In this document: piece by piece, positions 1-8,482 of the stretch
Position numbering within the stretch: position 1 is the stretch's first letter
Layout of the letters: the number at the start of each line of letters is the position of its first letter
Origin: Thermococcus sp.
GTDB lineage: Archaea > Methanobacteriota_B > Thermococci > Thermococcales > Thermococcaceae
Assembly (NCBI RefSeq): GCF_027023865.1
Contig: NZ_JALVUC010000008.1
Location: 1-64,000 of the forward strand
Direction of reading: 5' to 3'
Length of the DNA: 64,000 nucleotides
Notes under the pieces: generated by a model
Database searches by the model: none
What the model saw: only the letters and a program-made list of their open reading frames with translations
What the model was told of the DNA's origin: nothing
Translations under genes and position numbers: made by a program

Positions 1-129
1 ATAAGGGATTTAAATCTAAAATCCACACCTGTAGGGCGTCAAAGGGGAGAAACCCCAAAAACGCAGTAATAAGGAATTCTCTCAGTTTAGTATTCCAAAT
101 GGCCTCTGACCTCCTTTCCGCCGTGAATG

Positions 130-510
130 GCGAGGGTTCGAGTTAACCCCTCGCTAAGGGCGGTTCGGTTTACGGGCACTCATCCACCTACTCCCGTCAC
201 CAGTTTCGGTTCAGCCCGAAGGCACGGTCTCGTGCCCATTACCCCTACCAGCCAAAGCCGGATGGGGTTATTGCTTTAGCGGCCACTCAATGAGTTTCAA
301 ACCGCTCAAGGCGGTTTTTGAGAGGACGCCTACCGGCGTCTTCCTCCCAATGGCGGGAGGACGCGATGAAACCCCTCGTCTCATCGGGTTGTCCTTGAGT
401 GGCCTCTCCGAGGCCTTATCACACTCCAAAGTTTAAAAGGGTTTTGACTGCTTAAAGACCGAATCCTAGATTACTACATCCCCAACCCTAAAGGACGAGG
501 CTTTCGAGAA
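130..510 (+). ncRNA. Candidate structured RNA (omegaRNA-like) with IS200/IS605-like right end
   Basis: No long reading frame covers this stretch, but it folds repeatedly by eye. Simple stems are 130-136/148-154, 172-176/193-197, 205-209/216-220, 221-226/231-236, 301-305/311-315, 325-330/335-340, 343-347/354-358 and 401-406/410-415. A perfect 10-bp long-range pairing (281-290 with 395-404) encloses four of them; its right arm overlaps the 401-415 hairpin, so the two are alternatives. At 479-500 there is a CCTAAAGG-type imperfect hairpin followed by GAGGCTTTC, which resembles the right end of archaeal IS200/IS605 elements. The roughly 230 bases ending there have the size and place of a TnpB guide RNA. 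A stop-free frame at 158-436 may be the last codons of a tnpB gene, which normally overlaps its guide RNA. No tnpB body is visible, so this may be a relic. Confidence 0.4.
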
Positions 511-654
511 GAAAAAAAGGTAAGGAGCACCGTCCACATAAACATGCCAAAGAGCGCCTCAACGGACGTTATACTCGTCCGATTCCAACTGGATAATGAT
601 CGCGGAGGGCCAGACAAGGATCGGTCTCTTCTAACCCGTTCCGTACTTGCAGAT

Positions 655-700
655 GACCTCCTCCCCGTCCCAAAGGGCGAGGCTTGTCAAAAGAAAAAGG
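655..700 (+). mobile_element. Second IS200/IS605-like right-end motif
   Basis: This site repeats the pattern at 479-520: a C-rich arm, the core CCCAAAGGGCGAGGCTT and then an A-rich run ending in GGTAA. A separate 6-bp hairpin (CGGACG/CGTCCG) lies between the two copies at about 564-581. Two right-end-like motifs 180 bases apart on the same strand suggest successive insertions or a partial duplication of an IS605-type end. It lies in the 3' flank of the minus-strand flavoprotein gene. It may instead be an ordinary imperfect hairpin. Confidence 0.3.
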
Positions 701-711
701 TAAAAAGAAAC

Positions 712-2037
712 TCAGAACTTCAGAACCCTCATCAGAACTATAAGTGGATCCCAAACCAGGGCGAATGGTGGTGCGTACGCTAAATCAGTGAAGAAGGCAT
801 CCTTAGTGGTGAAGCCCGCTGTCAGCATTGCCGCGGCAGTGTCTATCCTCGACAGTATCTCGGCGCCGACCGCCTGAACTCCGAGCAGTCTGTTCGTCTC
901 GTTGTCCACAACCCCCTTTAGCCATATCGACCGCGAACCGGGGTAGTAGTGCGGCCTCGTTCCTGCCTTTATGAAAGCCGTCCTGACGTCATAGCCCTCC
1001 CTCATGGCCTCTGTCTCCGTGAGACCGGTCTTTCCAATCTCGACGTCGAAGAACTTCGTGACGCTCGTTCCAAGGACACCGGGGAAGTGGATTTCCTTTC
1101 CTGCTATGTTGCTACCTGCAACGTAGCCCATCTTGTTTCCGGGTGGTGCTAGAGGTATCCAGACTCGTCTTCCGGTCAGGAGGTGCTTGGTTTCTGCAAC
1201 GTCTCCCGCGGCATAAACGTTCTCAATGCTGGTCTCCATCCGCTCATTCGTCCATATCGCACCAGTCTCGCCTATCCTAACGCCTATCTCCCTTGCCAGC
1301 CCCACGTTCGGTCTTATGCCTGTTGCGACGATTACGAGGTCGGCCTTGTACTCACCGGCGTCGGTTATCACCTTCTCAACCCTTTCCTTACCCTCAATGC
1401 GGAGCGTTATCTCCTCGGTTCTCAGGTTGAGCCTCTTCCCCATCTCCTCCTCAAGAACGTCCGTTACTTCCCTGTCGAAGGCATTCTCCATGACCCTCTC
1501 GTTCCTCTCTATGAGGGTGACGTTCTTCCCCTGGGCCGCAAACGCTTCTGCCATCTCGACGCCTATGTAGCCGGCGCCTATGATGACGACGTTCTCCACG
1601 GGGCTCTTCTCAAGGTATCCTCTTATGGCAACCGCGTCCGGTGGAAGGTCTGCTGTGAAAACACCTGGAAGATCCATGCCCTCTATGGGTGGCACCCTTG
1701 GCGATGCTCCGTTCGCGAAGACCAGGTAGTCCCACTCGTAGGTCTTCTCTCCATCAGGCTCCCTGACGCGGACCTTCCCTTGCTCGACTTCGATAACCTC
1801 GGACTTCATGTGCAGGTCTATGCCGCGCTTCTTGATGAAGACCTCCGGAGGGTAGTGCATGAGCTTCTCCGTGGGCGAGATGCCCTCGACGACGTAGGGA
1901 ACGCCACATGGGGCATGGCTTACCCATTCAGTAGCCTCGAAGACCTTGACGTCCCACTCTGGCTTGAGTCTTTTAATCCTAGATGCAGCGCTCATTCCTG
2001 CCGCGCCACCGCCTATGATAACCACCGTCTTCTTCAT
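712..2037 (-). CDS. CoA-disulfide reductase / NAD(P)H:sulfur oxidoreductase family flavoprotein
   Basis: This 441-residue protein belongs to the two-dinucleotide-binding-domain flavoprotein family that includes thermococcal CoA-disulfide reductase and CoA-dependent NAD(P)H:elemental sulfur oxidoreductase. Visible motifs are an FAD-binding GGGAAG near residue 10, the redox cysteine Cys44 in the sequence APCGVPY, a second Rossmann motif ([10 protein letters not shown]) near residue 150 and the FAD-contacting YAAGDVAE near residue 280. A single cysteine in place of a CxxC disulfide is the family hallmark. The ATG is preceded by GGTGATGGAGA. In these sulfur-respiring archaea the family transfers NAD(P)H electrons to CoA disulfides, polysulfide or sulfur in the cytoplasm. 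The exact acceptor cannot be read from sequence. Similar single-Cys flavoproteins occur at 36106 and 41322. Confidence 0.85.
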   Translation of the reverse strand: MKKTVVIIGGGAAGMSAASRIKRLKPEWDVKVFEATEWVSHAPCGVPYVVEGISPTEKLMHYPPEVFIKKRGIDLHMKSEVIEVEQGKVRVREPDGEKTYEWDYLVFANGASPRVPPIEGMDLPGVFTADLPPDAVAIRGYLEKSPVENVVIIGAGYIGVEMAEAFAAQGKNVTLIERNERVMENAFDREVTDVLEEEMGKRLNLRTEEITLRIEGKERVEKVITDAGEYKADLVIVATGIRPNVGLAREIGVRIGETGAIWTNERMETSIENVYAAGDVAETKHLLTGRRVWIPLAPPGNKMGYVAGSNIAGKEIHFPGVLGTSVTKFFDVEIGKTGLTETEAMREGYDVRTAFIKAGTRPHYYPGSRSIWLKGVVDNETNRLLGVQAVGAEILSRIDTAAAMLTAGFTTKDAFFTDLAYAPPFALVWDPLIVLMRVLKF

Positions 2038-2128
2038 TCTCCATCACCGGAGAGCGTTCTAAGCCTCTGGTTAAAAAGGTTGATGGGCAGGAACGGTCAT
2101 CGAAGTGGTTGGGAAAGGAGAAGAGAAT

Positions 2129-3295
2129 TCATCCCTCCTTTGAGAGGAAGTACTTCCTCCCCCTGACCTCGACCATTTGATAAACCTCCCCCTCCCTGAG
2201 GGGCCTTTTTGGCTTCTCAAGCTCGTAGGTCTCGTAGGTCTTCATGTCCATCATCTGAACCTCTCCAAGGGTGATGCTCGTCACCATCGCCTCGCTCCTC
2301 TCGTGCTCAACCGTATCGAGTTCCTCCTGCTTAACCGTCTTCCAATTGAGATGCTTGCCCTCCCCCGTGCTCAGGTTCCTCAGCGAGAGGCCCCTTCCGT
2401 CCACCTTCTCGACCGCATAGACTTTGCCCTTCTTATCGGCCACTATATCGCCCCTCCGGAACTTCGGGATTCTGATGCTCACGCTCGTCCTGTAAGTTTC
2501 CCTGCTAGTCTGCCTGTCAATGCCCACCAGCTCGTAGGCCTCGCTTACCATCCCCCCAAACTTCTCCTTTATAGCCTGGGCGAGCTTTCTCGCGGAGGAC
2601 GTTGACCCCATGTAAAAGTCCACCCCCTCCTCCTTTTCAATCGTGTCCTGGATGAAGCCCATCCGGTCCCTGCGCATTATCTCGTCAACCTTTTCCTCTA
2701 CGAGCTTTCCAATGGCCTTCCTCTCCTCTTCCGTCAGGGGCCTTCCATCGGCGCGGACCTGGAGGACGGCCTCGAAGTAGCCCCCAAGGAACTTAGAACA
2801 GCGCGGGCAGACGGTCTGGCGGACGTAGACGGTGACGTGCTTCCGCTCGTCGTGAAGCTCGCGCTGAAGTTCGTGCGTTTTCGCCTTAACGCGGACCTCG
2901 TAGGTTACTATCGCGGGGAAGTACTCGATATGCCAGTCTATCGGCTGGAATGCAATAACGGCCCTCCCAACCGGAAGATCATCAATATTCTCCAGTTCTT
3001 CCATTGAAGCGACCTCATATTCTCTGATCTTCCCGCTCAGTGAGTCCTCAAGAGTCTCGAGAAGCGCGTTGTCAGCAACTTCAAATATCAACTCCTCAAG
3101 TTCATAGCTCTTTGGGTCAACCCATACTCCCCTCTTCTTGTAGCTCCCACAGTTCTGGCAGAGCTCGGTGTTTATCTCGTCTCCAATTAGAAGGACAGGG
3201 TTCTCCTTGCGGTAGCACACTTGGCAGAGTCCCTCGATTAGAGGACCACCTTCATCCTCGCTTATTCCACATCTGTAGCAGAACCTCTCGCCCAT
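2129..3295 (-). CDS. NMD3-family 60S/50S ribosome export-type protein
   Basis: The protein begins MGERFCYRCG and has two closely spaced zinc-binding cysteine pairs (CYRCG, then CQVC and CQNCG within the first 60 residues), followed by a CPRCSKFLGGYFEA motif. These are typical of archaeal NMD3 homologs. In eukaryotes NMD3 binds the large ribosomal subunit as an export adaptor; in archaea it is taken to act in late large-subunit assembly. The frame is open 51 codons further upstream, but the ATG at 3295 has the GGTGGG ribosome binding site and starts the conserved zinc region, giving 388 residues. It lies 55 bases downstream of the DUF424 gene on the same strand, a pairing that suits a translation-linked operon. 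Confidence 0.8.
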   Translation of the reverse strand: MGERFCYRCGISEDEGGPLIEGLCQVCYRKENPVLLIGDEINTELCQNCGSYKKRGVWVDPKSYELEELIFEVADNALLETLEDSLSGKIREYEVASMEELENIDDLPVGRAVIAFQPIDWHIEYFPAIVTYEVRVKAKTHELQRELHDERKHVTVYVRQTVCPRCSKFLGGYFEAVLQVRADGRPLTEEERKAIGKLVEEKVDEIMRRDRMGFIQDTIEKEEGVDFYMGSTSSARKLAQAIKEKFGGMVSEAYELVGIDRQTSRETYRTSVSIRIPKFRRGDIVADKKGKVYAVEKVDGRGLSLRNLSTGEGKHLNWKTVKQEELDTVEHERSEAMVTSITLGEVQMMDMKTYETYELEKPKRPLREGEVYQMVEVRGRKYFLSKEG

Positions 3296-3350
3296 GTTCC
3301 CACCGGTGGTAAAAACGGGGCCGTGCTTAAAAACGTTGAAGTTATTGGAG

Positions 3351-3650
3351 TCAAAAGAACAGCCGGGCCATCTGAGCGTGTGGAATCCCATCCACGTAGA
3401 GCACTCGATTCCTATCAATGTAGCCAAGCTCAACGGCTTTCGAGACACAGTGCTCTCCCGTAAGGTTGGCTATGGTTGCATCTGCCAAGAGACTTTCCAA
3501 TGCATCCTCCTCCACGAGTTCACCTTTGTAAAATCGTTCTTTGACCTCGAGCTTGATTTCACCCTCCCTGAATGTCTTCCCAAGCAGTTCCTCGTCGCAT
3601 GCCGCCAAAAGAACCTCACCCTGAGTGCGATAGACTTTAACATATATCAC
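3351..3650 (-). CDS. DUF424 family protein
   Basis: This 99-residue protein matches, from memory, the archaeal DUF424 family, small proteins often encoded next to translation factors. The likely start is the GTG at 3650 (VIYVKVYRTQGEV), because GGTGG lies just upstream; the open frame reaches 3725, but the extra N-terminal residues look unlike the family. The protein carries the stretches LLAACDEELLGKTFREG and ANLTGEHCVSKAVELGYI. Its function is not established. It is cotranscribed with NMD3. A damaged copy of its first 20 codons lies at 8341-8400, between the two large protease genes, which records an old tandem duplication. Confidence 0.7.
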   Translation of the reverse strand: MIYVKVYRTQGEVLLAACDEELLGKTFREGEIKLEVKERFYKGELVEEDALESLLADATIANLTGEHCVSKAVELGYIDRNRVLYVDGIPHAQMARLFF

Positions 3651-3724
3651 AACTTCCACCTGCAGGAGAAACGCGTGGTGCCTTAAAAGCTTGTGCCTGC
3701 AAAACAAAAGGATGAAGGGAGGCA

Positions 3725-6700
3725 TCAGCCCTCCTTCTGCATGTCCTCGATTGCCCCCTGAAGGAGCCTCACCGCCTTCAGTTCGTGGACGTAGGCCTGC
3801 CTAAGTGGCATTATAAGGCTCGGGTCGCCGAGGTGTATGATTATGTTACCGCCTGCAAGGTCTAGTGCTTTCTGGTAATACTGGGCCGCTGTCTCGTTAA
3901 GACTCTTAGCCTGCTCAAGGATAGTATCGTTGACGCCGAGCTTGAAGGCCTCACTGTAAAGCTTCTCAAACTGCTGGCTGTACATGTTGTAATAGCGGTA
4001 GCCAATGTAGTTAAGGGTGGACAGCGGGATCTGTGGGATAGCGAAGTCTACCTTTATGCTAACCGGTGAAGCGAACTTGACCGTGACAAACAGGTAAACT
4101 GCGTAGGTTTTCTTGACTGTGTACCAGGATATCAAGTGATCCCTGGGTACGACCACAACACTGTTCACCTTGGAGTCCTCTGGGAGGATAATCATCATGG
4201 TGGCGTTTGTTCCGTGGGTGCCGTTAACGGTTAAGCTCACCTGACCCCACTTGATGGAGCTGCTGACTACCTCAGCGTTGCCCTTTACAATGTTGATGCT
4301 CATCTGCTTGGTTGATGTAATTGGCTGGTGGAAAGGTTCGGCGACTTTCTTGACGAAGGTACCCTCATAGTCCTTGTAGTAGGGTGTCACGACCTTTACG
4401 TGGAACTCGACTTCACTATTGGTCGGGGTGTAGTAGAACTGAAGTTCCCCGTTCTCAGCTACGTACTGCCTGCCGTTTATGTAAACGGTTGCCTCACCGT
4501 GGATTGGCATCATTGTTGCCGCGTCGAGTATCTTAAGGGTCATGAGGCTGGCTTTTCCCATGACAAGTGAACCCATAAGGGCAACGTAGGTCTCCGGCAG
4601 TCCAGCCTGCATTATGACCGGAGAGTACGAGAGGGCTATTCCAGTATCCGCATCGTTGAGGCCCACAACTCCAAGGTAGGTTCCGTCGTCAGGGAGATTT
4701 ACATTGTAGTCGATGCTCGCGGAGGAGCCTAATGGGAGGGTGAAATTAGATGTTTCAGGGGTTATCTGCCCGTTGTCGCTGAGAATCTGGTGGTAGTAAA
4801 TGTAGCTCATGTTGGCAACCGGAACGTAGTATCCATGCACAACAGTCAGGTAATACCCTGGGGCCGGCATGAACTTCTCAAAGCTTTCGTAGGAAGTTGG
4901 ACCAATCTGGTTAGTGTAAATGCGAGTCGCGTTCCTTCCCAATACCCCGCTGTTCAGGTCTGCCATGAGTGCATTCCAAGTGGAGTAATACAACACGTAG
5001 AGGTCAAGGTCTGCACTTTTGTTCTCCGGCGCGGTTATGCCAGTTCTGAGATAATAAACCTTCCGGCCGCTCGTTGCGTTTATGATGTCCACAATCTTCC
5101 ACTGGCCCTGGTTGATTGTTTCAAGGAATCCTATAGCCCTATCAAGTCTGCCGAGACCGTAGCCGAAGGGTGTAACGTTTACACTGCTCATTGTGTTGGT
5201 ATAGGTGGCGCTGACCGTGTAGTTTCCTGGTCCGTTGACATCTTTGTAAATCCGCTCCGGTGTAACAGTAACGCCCTCAAGCTGGACGTCAATGCTATAG
5301 TGGGACAGCTCATAGCCGGTTCTGGCGTAGCTGCTGACACTAGAGTAGGCGGTTACCTCCCAAGTTCCCGGCTGCGGGTTGGGGATCTCCCAAGTGTAGT
5401 TAAGGTATGGGGTTCCAGCACCGACGAAGTAGTACCCGGGGACCCCAATGTACTTGACAATACCACGCGGGGTAGCTATAACCGGCCTAACCCTGCCCAT
5501 GGGGACACCGTTCTCATCAACGGGAACGCTCATGGTTATCTTGAGGAGTTTGGTTCCAGCAGGGACGTCGACGTAGTAGTGCTTGGCCTGACCCGATAAC
5601 TCAGTATCGCTTAAGTGTCCGGTCGGGGCGTCGTTCTTGTTTATTGGAACGGTCACTATAACTGGAACGGCGCCGTCGATGTAACTGGTGCTCGGATCAT
5701 CGATGTAGACGTAGCCAACGTAAGTTCCAGGTTTCTGAAGCTTTGAGTAGTCAATTGTAACGTAGACGAGACCCGTGGTGGTGTAAAATCCTGACTCACC
5801 CATACCGATGGCAGCATGAACGGCCTTCTTGTTGACCATGAGCCAGGGTTCACTTGTGAATATCCTGTAGGTACCACTTACGAGGTTCAAGTCACCGGAG
5901 GCCCTGTTGTAATCCATCCCGTAGATGTATATCGGGACGGCAACGGGTCTCTCGTTCCTGAGGTAAACACCCCTATAGAGGTACGGAAGGTTGTGTGCAA
6001 GTTGGAACCAGCCGTCGAAGAGTATGTTTGCAACGAGAGGAAGCTCTTTCTCGCCTAGAGCGTTCTGGTAGGGTGCAAAGGTCGTCCCTGCATAGATGTA
6101 GGTGGTCTTCTCCTTGCTGAGCTTGATAAGCTCCTGTATTGCCTTGTCAACATTGATGAGACCGTAGCCTTGGTCTATCGGGAGGGCACCGCTCATCGGA
6201 TTGGCGGATAGTTCAAGTGCCCTCTTTATCATGAAGGGATCATAGGTCAGGTTGTGAGCCTTGGCATAGCTGATGAGAAGTGCCGCGGCACCGCTGACGT
6301 GCGGGGTGGCCATCGAGGTTCCGTCCCAGAAGTCCGATGCCCAAGTTCCGTAATAGCCAAGAGACCATATCGGCAGGCTTGAGAACACGAACTCACCTGG
6401 GGCCATGACGTCAGGCTTGACCATGCCGTCAAGGCGTGGCCCTCTGCTGGAGAAGCTGGCCGGACCGGTGTAGACGTCTTTAAGACCATAGAAGAAGCTC
6501 CAGCTGGTTCCGTTTCTTAGGGCACCAACGGTTATAACGAAGTCAGCATCGCCAGGTGAACCTACTGTGGTGGTGCTGGGACCTGAGTTGCCGGCGGCTA
6601 CCACGAAGGTGACGCCAAACCGCTCGGTGAGCAGGTCGGCGTAGTAGTTCTCGGGGGACTCAAGGCCGTCATTGTATCCGCTCCAGAGACCGCCGAGGCT

Positions 6701-8224
6701 CATGCTTATGACGTTTGCCCCTTTTAGAGTGGCGTCGATCATTCCATAGATTATCCACGAGTCCTGTCCATAGCCAATACTCGAGAGTGACTTAAACTCC
6801 ATAAGTTGCGCACCGGGAGCAACACCCTCAAGGCCTGCGAAGTAGGTTCCAGGCAGGCCGTAACCGGCTATAGTTCCTGAGACATGGGTGCCGTGCTGGC
6901 CGCCGTCCCATCCGAAAACAGCGGTGTTCCCATTGAGACCGCAGAAGACGACGCTGTTGTAGATGGTGCCATTGGCAAGCTCAGTGGGTGAAGCTGAGCC
7001 TTCCATGAAGGTCACATAGTACGGGTTGTTAACTGAACCCGGTCCGAGGAGGAGGTAAGCACCAGTCCTGTCAAAGGATCTAGCCTGCTTAGCTCTACTC
7101 AGATTAACATCGTAGGTATAGTTCCCTCCGTTTGGAACGGTCATCATTTTCATAAGGAGAGTGCCGTTAAGTTCAACTGGAGTCCCGTTTTGGAAAATTA
7201 TCGCAACCTGCGTGTTGGCGGGGGTCAGGTTGAGCTGGAGGGGAACCGGGTAGAAGTAGGTGTCGTTGTTTGGATCAACGAGAACCAGATAAACCTCATC
7301 GTAGTTGTGGTCGAAGTTTATGTCAAAGTATCTCTCAGGAAGGAACCCGAAGCGGTAAGTTCCATTGGTGACGTTGACGTCTCCAAAATCGATAGTAACA
7401 TTAACCTCATTAAGGGTCGTGTACTCACTCGGTCTCATGACTAAGGTGGCGTAGGGACCCCAGTCTATCGTGACGTTGTTGAGAACGATGTCTACGGTGC
7501 CATTGACGACTTTACTTGAGTTAAATGTATACTTAAGGTACGCGTTGCCCTCACCTGTCTCATCAAGCCAGTAGATGATCTTTCTCCTCCCGTCAGGGGT
7601 CTGCTGGAGGTAGGGCTGGGCGACGTCGGCACCGGTGTCTATGACGGCAACAACGGCACCTGCACCGGTCACGTTGTACTCTTCCCTGGCCTGTGGGGCA
7701 TCGATTGAGTACATATCCCAGTCAAAGGGATTATACCCGCCCGCTCCCGTTGAGGTGAGGGTATTTATCGGCGCCTTGGGATAGGCCTCGGGCTTCATAG
7801 GCTTCGGGAGTTTTATTGTCCTGTCTTCCCAGACGTAGGCGAGGCCTTTCATGGACTTGAGAAGAGGGAGCTTATCAACGGGGAGCGTGGCTACTATGAA
7901 ATCGTACTTGGGTTTGCTTATCGGGGCGATCCTAGCTCCAAGGTTCTTCAACTCTTTAATAACCAGAGCACTGTAACCCCTCTGGGGAGCCATTATTAAG
8001 CGGACTTCCTTCTTATTTGATGCCGTTAGTGTCCCGTGGAGTATACCCAAATACTTTGCAACGTTAGGATTCAGTTCCTGGAGCGTCAGAGGGCCATTGG
8101 GGGTTGATACCACGCGGGCCTGTGAGTTAGAAGTAGACGTTGCTGCGGTGTATGGCATAAACACCGGGACTACTGACAGCAACATTACAGCCGCTACAAA
8201 AAGGCTCAAAACCTTTCGATTCAT
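3725..8224 (-). CDS. Secreted pyrolysin-like subtilisin (peptidase S8), 1499 residues
   Basis: This is a large extracellular serine protease. An N-terminal signal peptide (MNRKVLSLFVAAVMLLS, then small residues) is followed by a propeptide and a subtilisin domain with Asp196 (VVAVIDTGAD), His444 (GGQHGTHVSG), oxyanion Asn546 (VVAAGNSGPS) and Ser637 (DGTSMATPHVSG). The nearly 250-residue gap between Asp and His is an insert of the kind known from pyrolysin. About 760 residues of beta-rich C-terminal extension follow. The last 98 residues are helical and match the C-terminus of the adjacent C1A protease at 82 of 98 positions. Many N-x-S/T sites suggest N-glycosylation. It probably digests external protein for peptide fermentation. 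The start has a CTCC-complement ribosome site (GGAGGTG) and a TATA element about 55 bases upstream. Confidence 0.9.
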   Translation of the reverse strand: MNRKVLSLFVAAVMLLSVVPVFMPYTAATSTSNSQARVVSTPNGPLTLQELNPNVAKYLGILHGTLTASNKKEVRLIMAPQRGYSALVIKELKNLGARIAPISKPKYDFIVATLPVDKLPLLKSMKGLAYVWEDRTIKLPKPMKPEAYPKAPINTLTSTGAGGYNPFDWDMYSIDAPQAREEYNVTGAGAVVAVIDTGADVAQPYLQQTPDGRRKIIYWLDETGEGNAYLKYTFNSSKVVNGTVDIVLNNVTIDWGPYATLVMRPSEYTTLNEVNVTIDFGDVNVTNGTYRFGFLPERYFDINFDHNYDEVYLVLVDPNNDTYFYPVPLQLNLTPANTQVAIIFQNGTPVELNGTLLMKMMTVPNGGNYTYDVNLSRAKQARSFDRTGAYLLLGPGSVNNPYYVTFMEGSASPTELANGTIYNSVVFCGLNGNTAVFGWDGGQHGTHVSGTIAGYGLPGTYFAGLEGVAPGAQLMEFKSLSSIGYGQDSWIIYGMIDATLKGANVISMSLGGLWSGYNDGLESPENYYADLLTERFGVTFVVAAGNSGPSTTTVGSPGDADFVITVGALRNGTSWSFFYGLKDVYTGPASFSSRGPRLDGMVKPDVMAPGEFVFSSLPIWSLGYYGTWASDFWDGTSMATPHVSGAAALLISYAKAHNLTYDPFMIKRALELSANPMSGALPIDQGYGLINVDKAIQELIKLSKEKTTYIYAGTTFAPYQNALGEKELPLVANILFDGWFQLAHNLPYLYRGVYLRNERPVAVPIYIYGMDYNRASGDLNLVSGTYRIFTSEPWLMVNKKAVHAAIGMGESGFYTTTGLVYVTIDYSKLQKPGTYVGYVYIDDPSTSYIDGAVPVIVTVPINKNDAPTGHLSDTELSGQAKHYYVDVPAGTKLLKITMSVPVDENGVPMGRVRPVIATPRGIVKYIGVPGYYFVGAGTPYLNYTWEIPNPQPGTWEVTAYSSVSSYARTGYELSHYSIDVQLEGVTVTPERIYKDVNGPGNYTVSATYTNTMSSVNVTPFGYGLGRLDRAIGFLETINQGQWKIVDIINATSGRKVYYLRTGITAPENKSADLDLYVLYYSTWNALMADLNSGVLGRNATRIYTNQIGPTSYESFEKFMPAPGYYLTVVHGYYVPVANMSYIYYHQILSDNGQITPETSNFTLPLGSSASIDYNVNLPDDGTYLGVVGLNDADTGIALSYSPVIMQAGLPETYVALMGSLVMGKASLMTLKILDAATMMPIHGEATVYINGRQYVAENGELQFYYTPTNSEVEFHVKVVTPYYKDYEGTFVKKVAEPFHQPITSTKQMSINIVKGNAEVVSSSIKWGQVSLTVNGTHGTNATMMIILPEDSKVNSVVVVPRDHLISWYTVKKTYAVYLFVTVKFASPVSIKVDFAIPQIPLSTLNYIGYRYYNMYSQQFEKLYSEAFKLGVNDTILEQAKSLNETAAQYYQKALDLAGGNIIIHLGDPSLIMPLRQAYVHELKAVRLLQGAIEDMQKEG

Positions 8225-8340
8225 TCAAACACCTCCTGTAGTAATGGGCAACACTACTGTAAATCTTGCATTAATATAAATATTTCGCTCATGTAAGGAG
8301 AATAAAAGGCCTCAATAACTATAAAACATCCTCTATGACT
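8225..8340 (-). promoter_or_regulatory. Promoter and leader of the S8 protease gene, duplicated at 12038-12150
   Basis: On the minus strand a TATA element (ATATTTATATT, 8274-8285) lies about 55 bases before the ATG, and GGAGGTG precedes the start. The whole block aligns with the region upstream of the C1A protease gene: shared stretches include AACACCTCC, CAACACTACTGT, ATATAAATATTTCG and AAAAGGCCTCAAT. The match ends near 8335. The two proteases are therefore likely to be expressed under similar control. Confidence 0.6.
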
Positions 8341-8400
8341 TATTCGTCGCATGCCGCCAAAAGAACCTCACCTTGGATGCGGTGGATTTTAACGTATATC
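8341..8400 (-). pseudogene. Relic of the 5' end of the DUF424 gene
   Basis: Read on the minus strand from 8399, this gives IYVKIHRIQGEVLLAACDE, close to the start of the intact DUF424 protein at 3650 (IYVKVYRTQGEVLLAACDE). The GTG start codon has become GGG and similarity stops abruptly after about 19 codons. The bases between this relic and the C1A gene's stop also match the spacer between the intact DUF424 gene and the S8 gene (for example CCTTAAAAGCTTG). It is a non-coding scar of tandem duplication. Confidence 0.75.
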
Positions 8401-8482
8401 CCCCACCGGGGAGAAAAACGCGCTGAGCCTTAAAAGCTTGCTCATTATAAAATAAAGAAAATTAGAAGAGATTTAGAGGGCA

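Noticed and set aside
130-154. T-arm-like GGTTCGAGT suggesting a tRNA gene fragment
   Set aside because: No acceptor, D or anticodon arm can be placed around it; the stem is a 7-bp hairpin with an 11-base loop, unlike a tRNA T-arm.
1183-2166. Long plus-strand reading frame opposite the CoA-disulfide-reductase-like gene
   Set aside because: It lies antisense to a clear flavoprotein gene, its translation has no family features, and it has no ribosome binding site. It is a by-product of the codon bias on the other strand.
2129-3448. Longer NMD3 start at 3448
   Set aside because: The extra 51 residues overlap the DUF424 coding region and lack a ribosome site, while the ATG at 3295 has one and starts the zinc-binding region.
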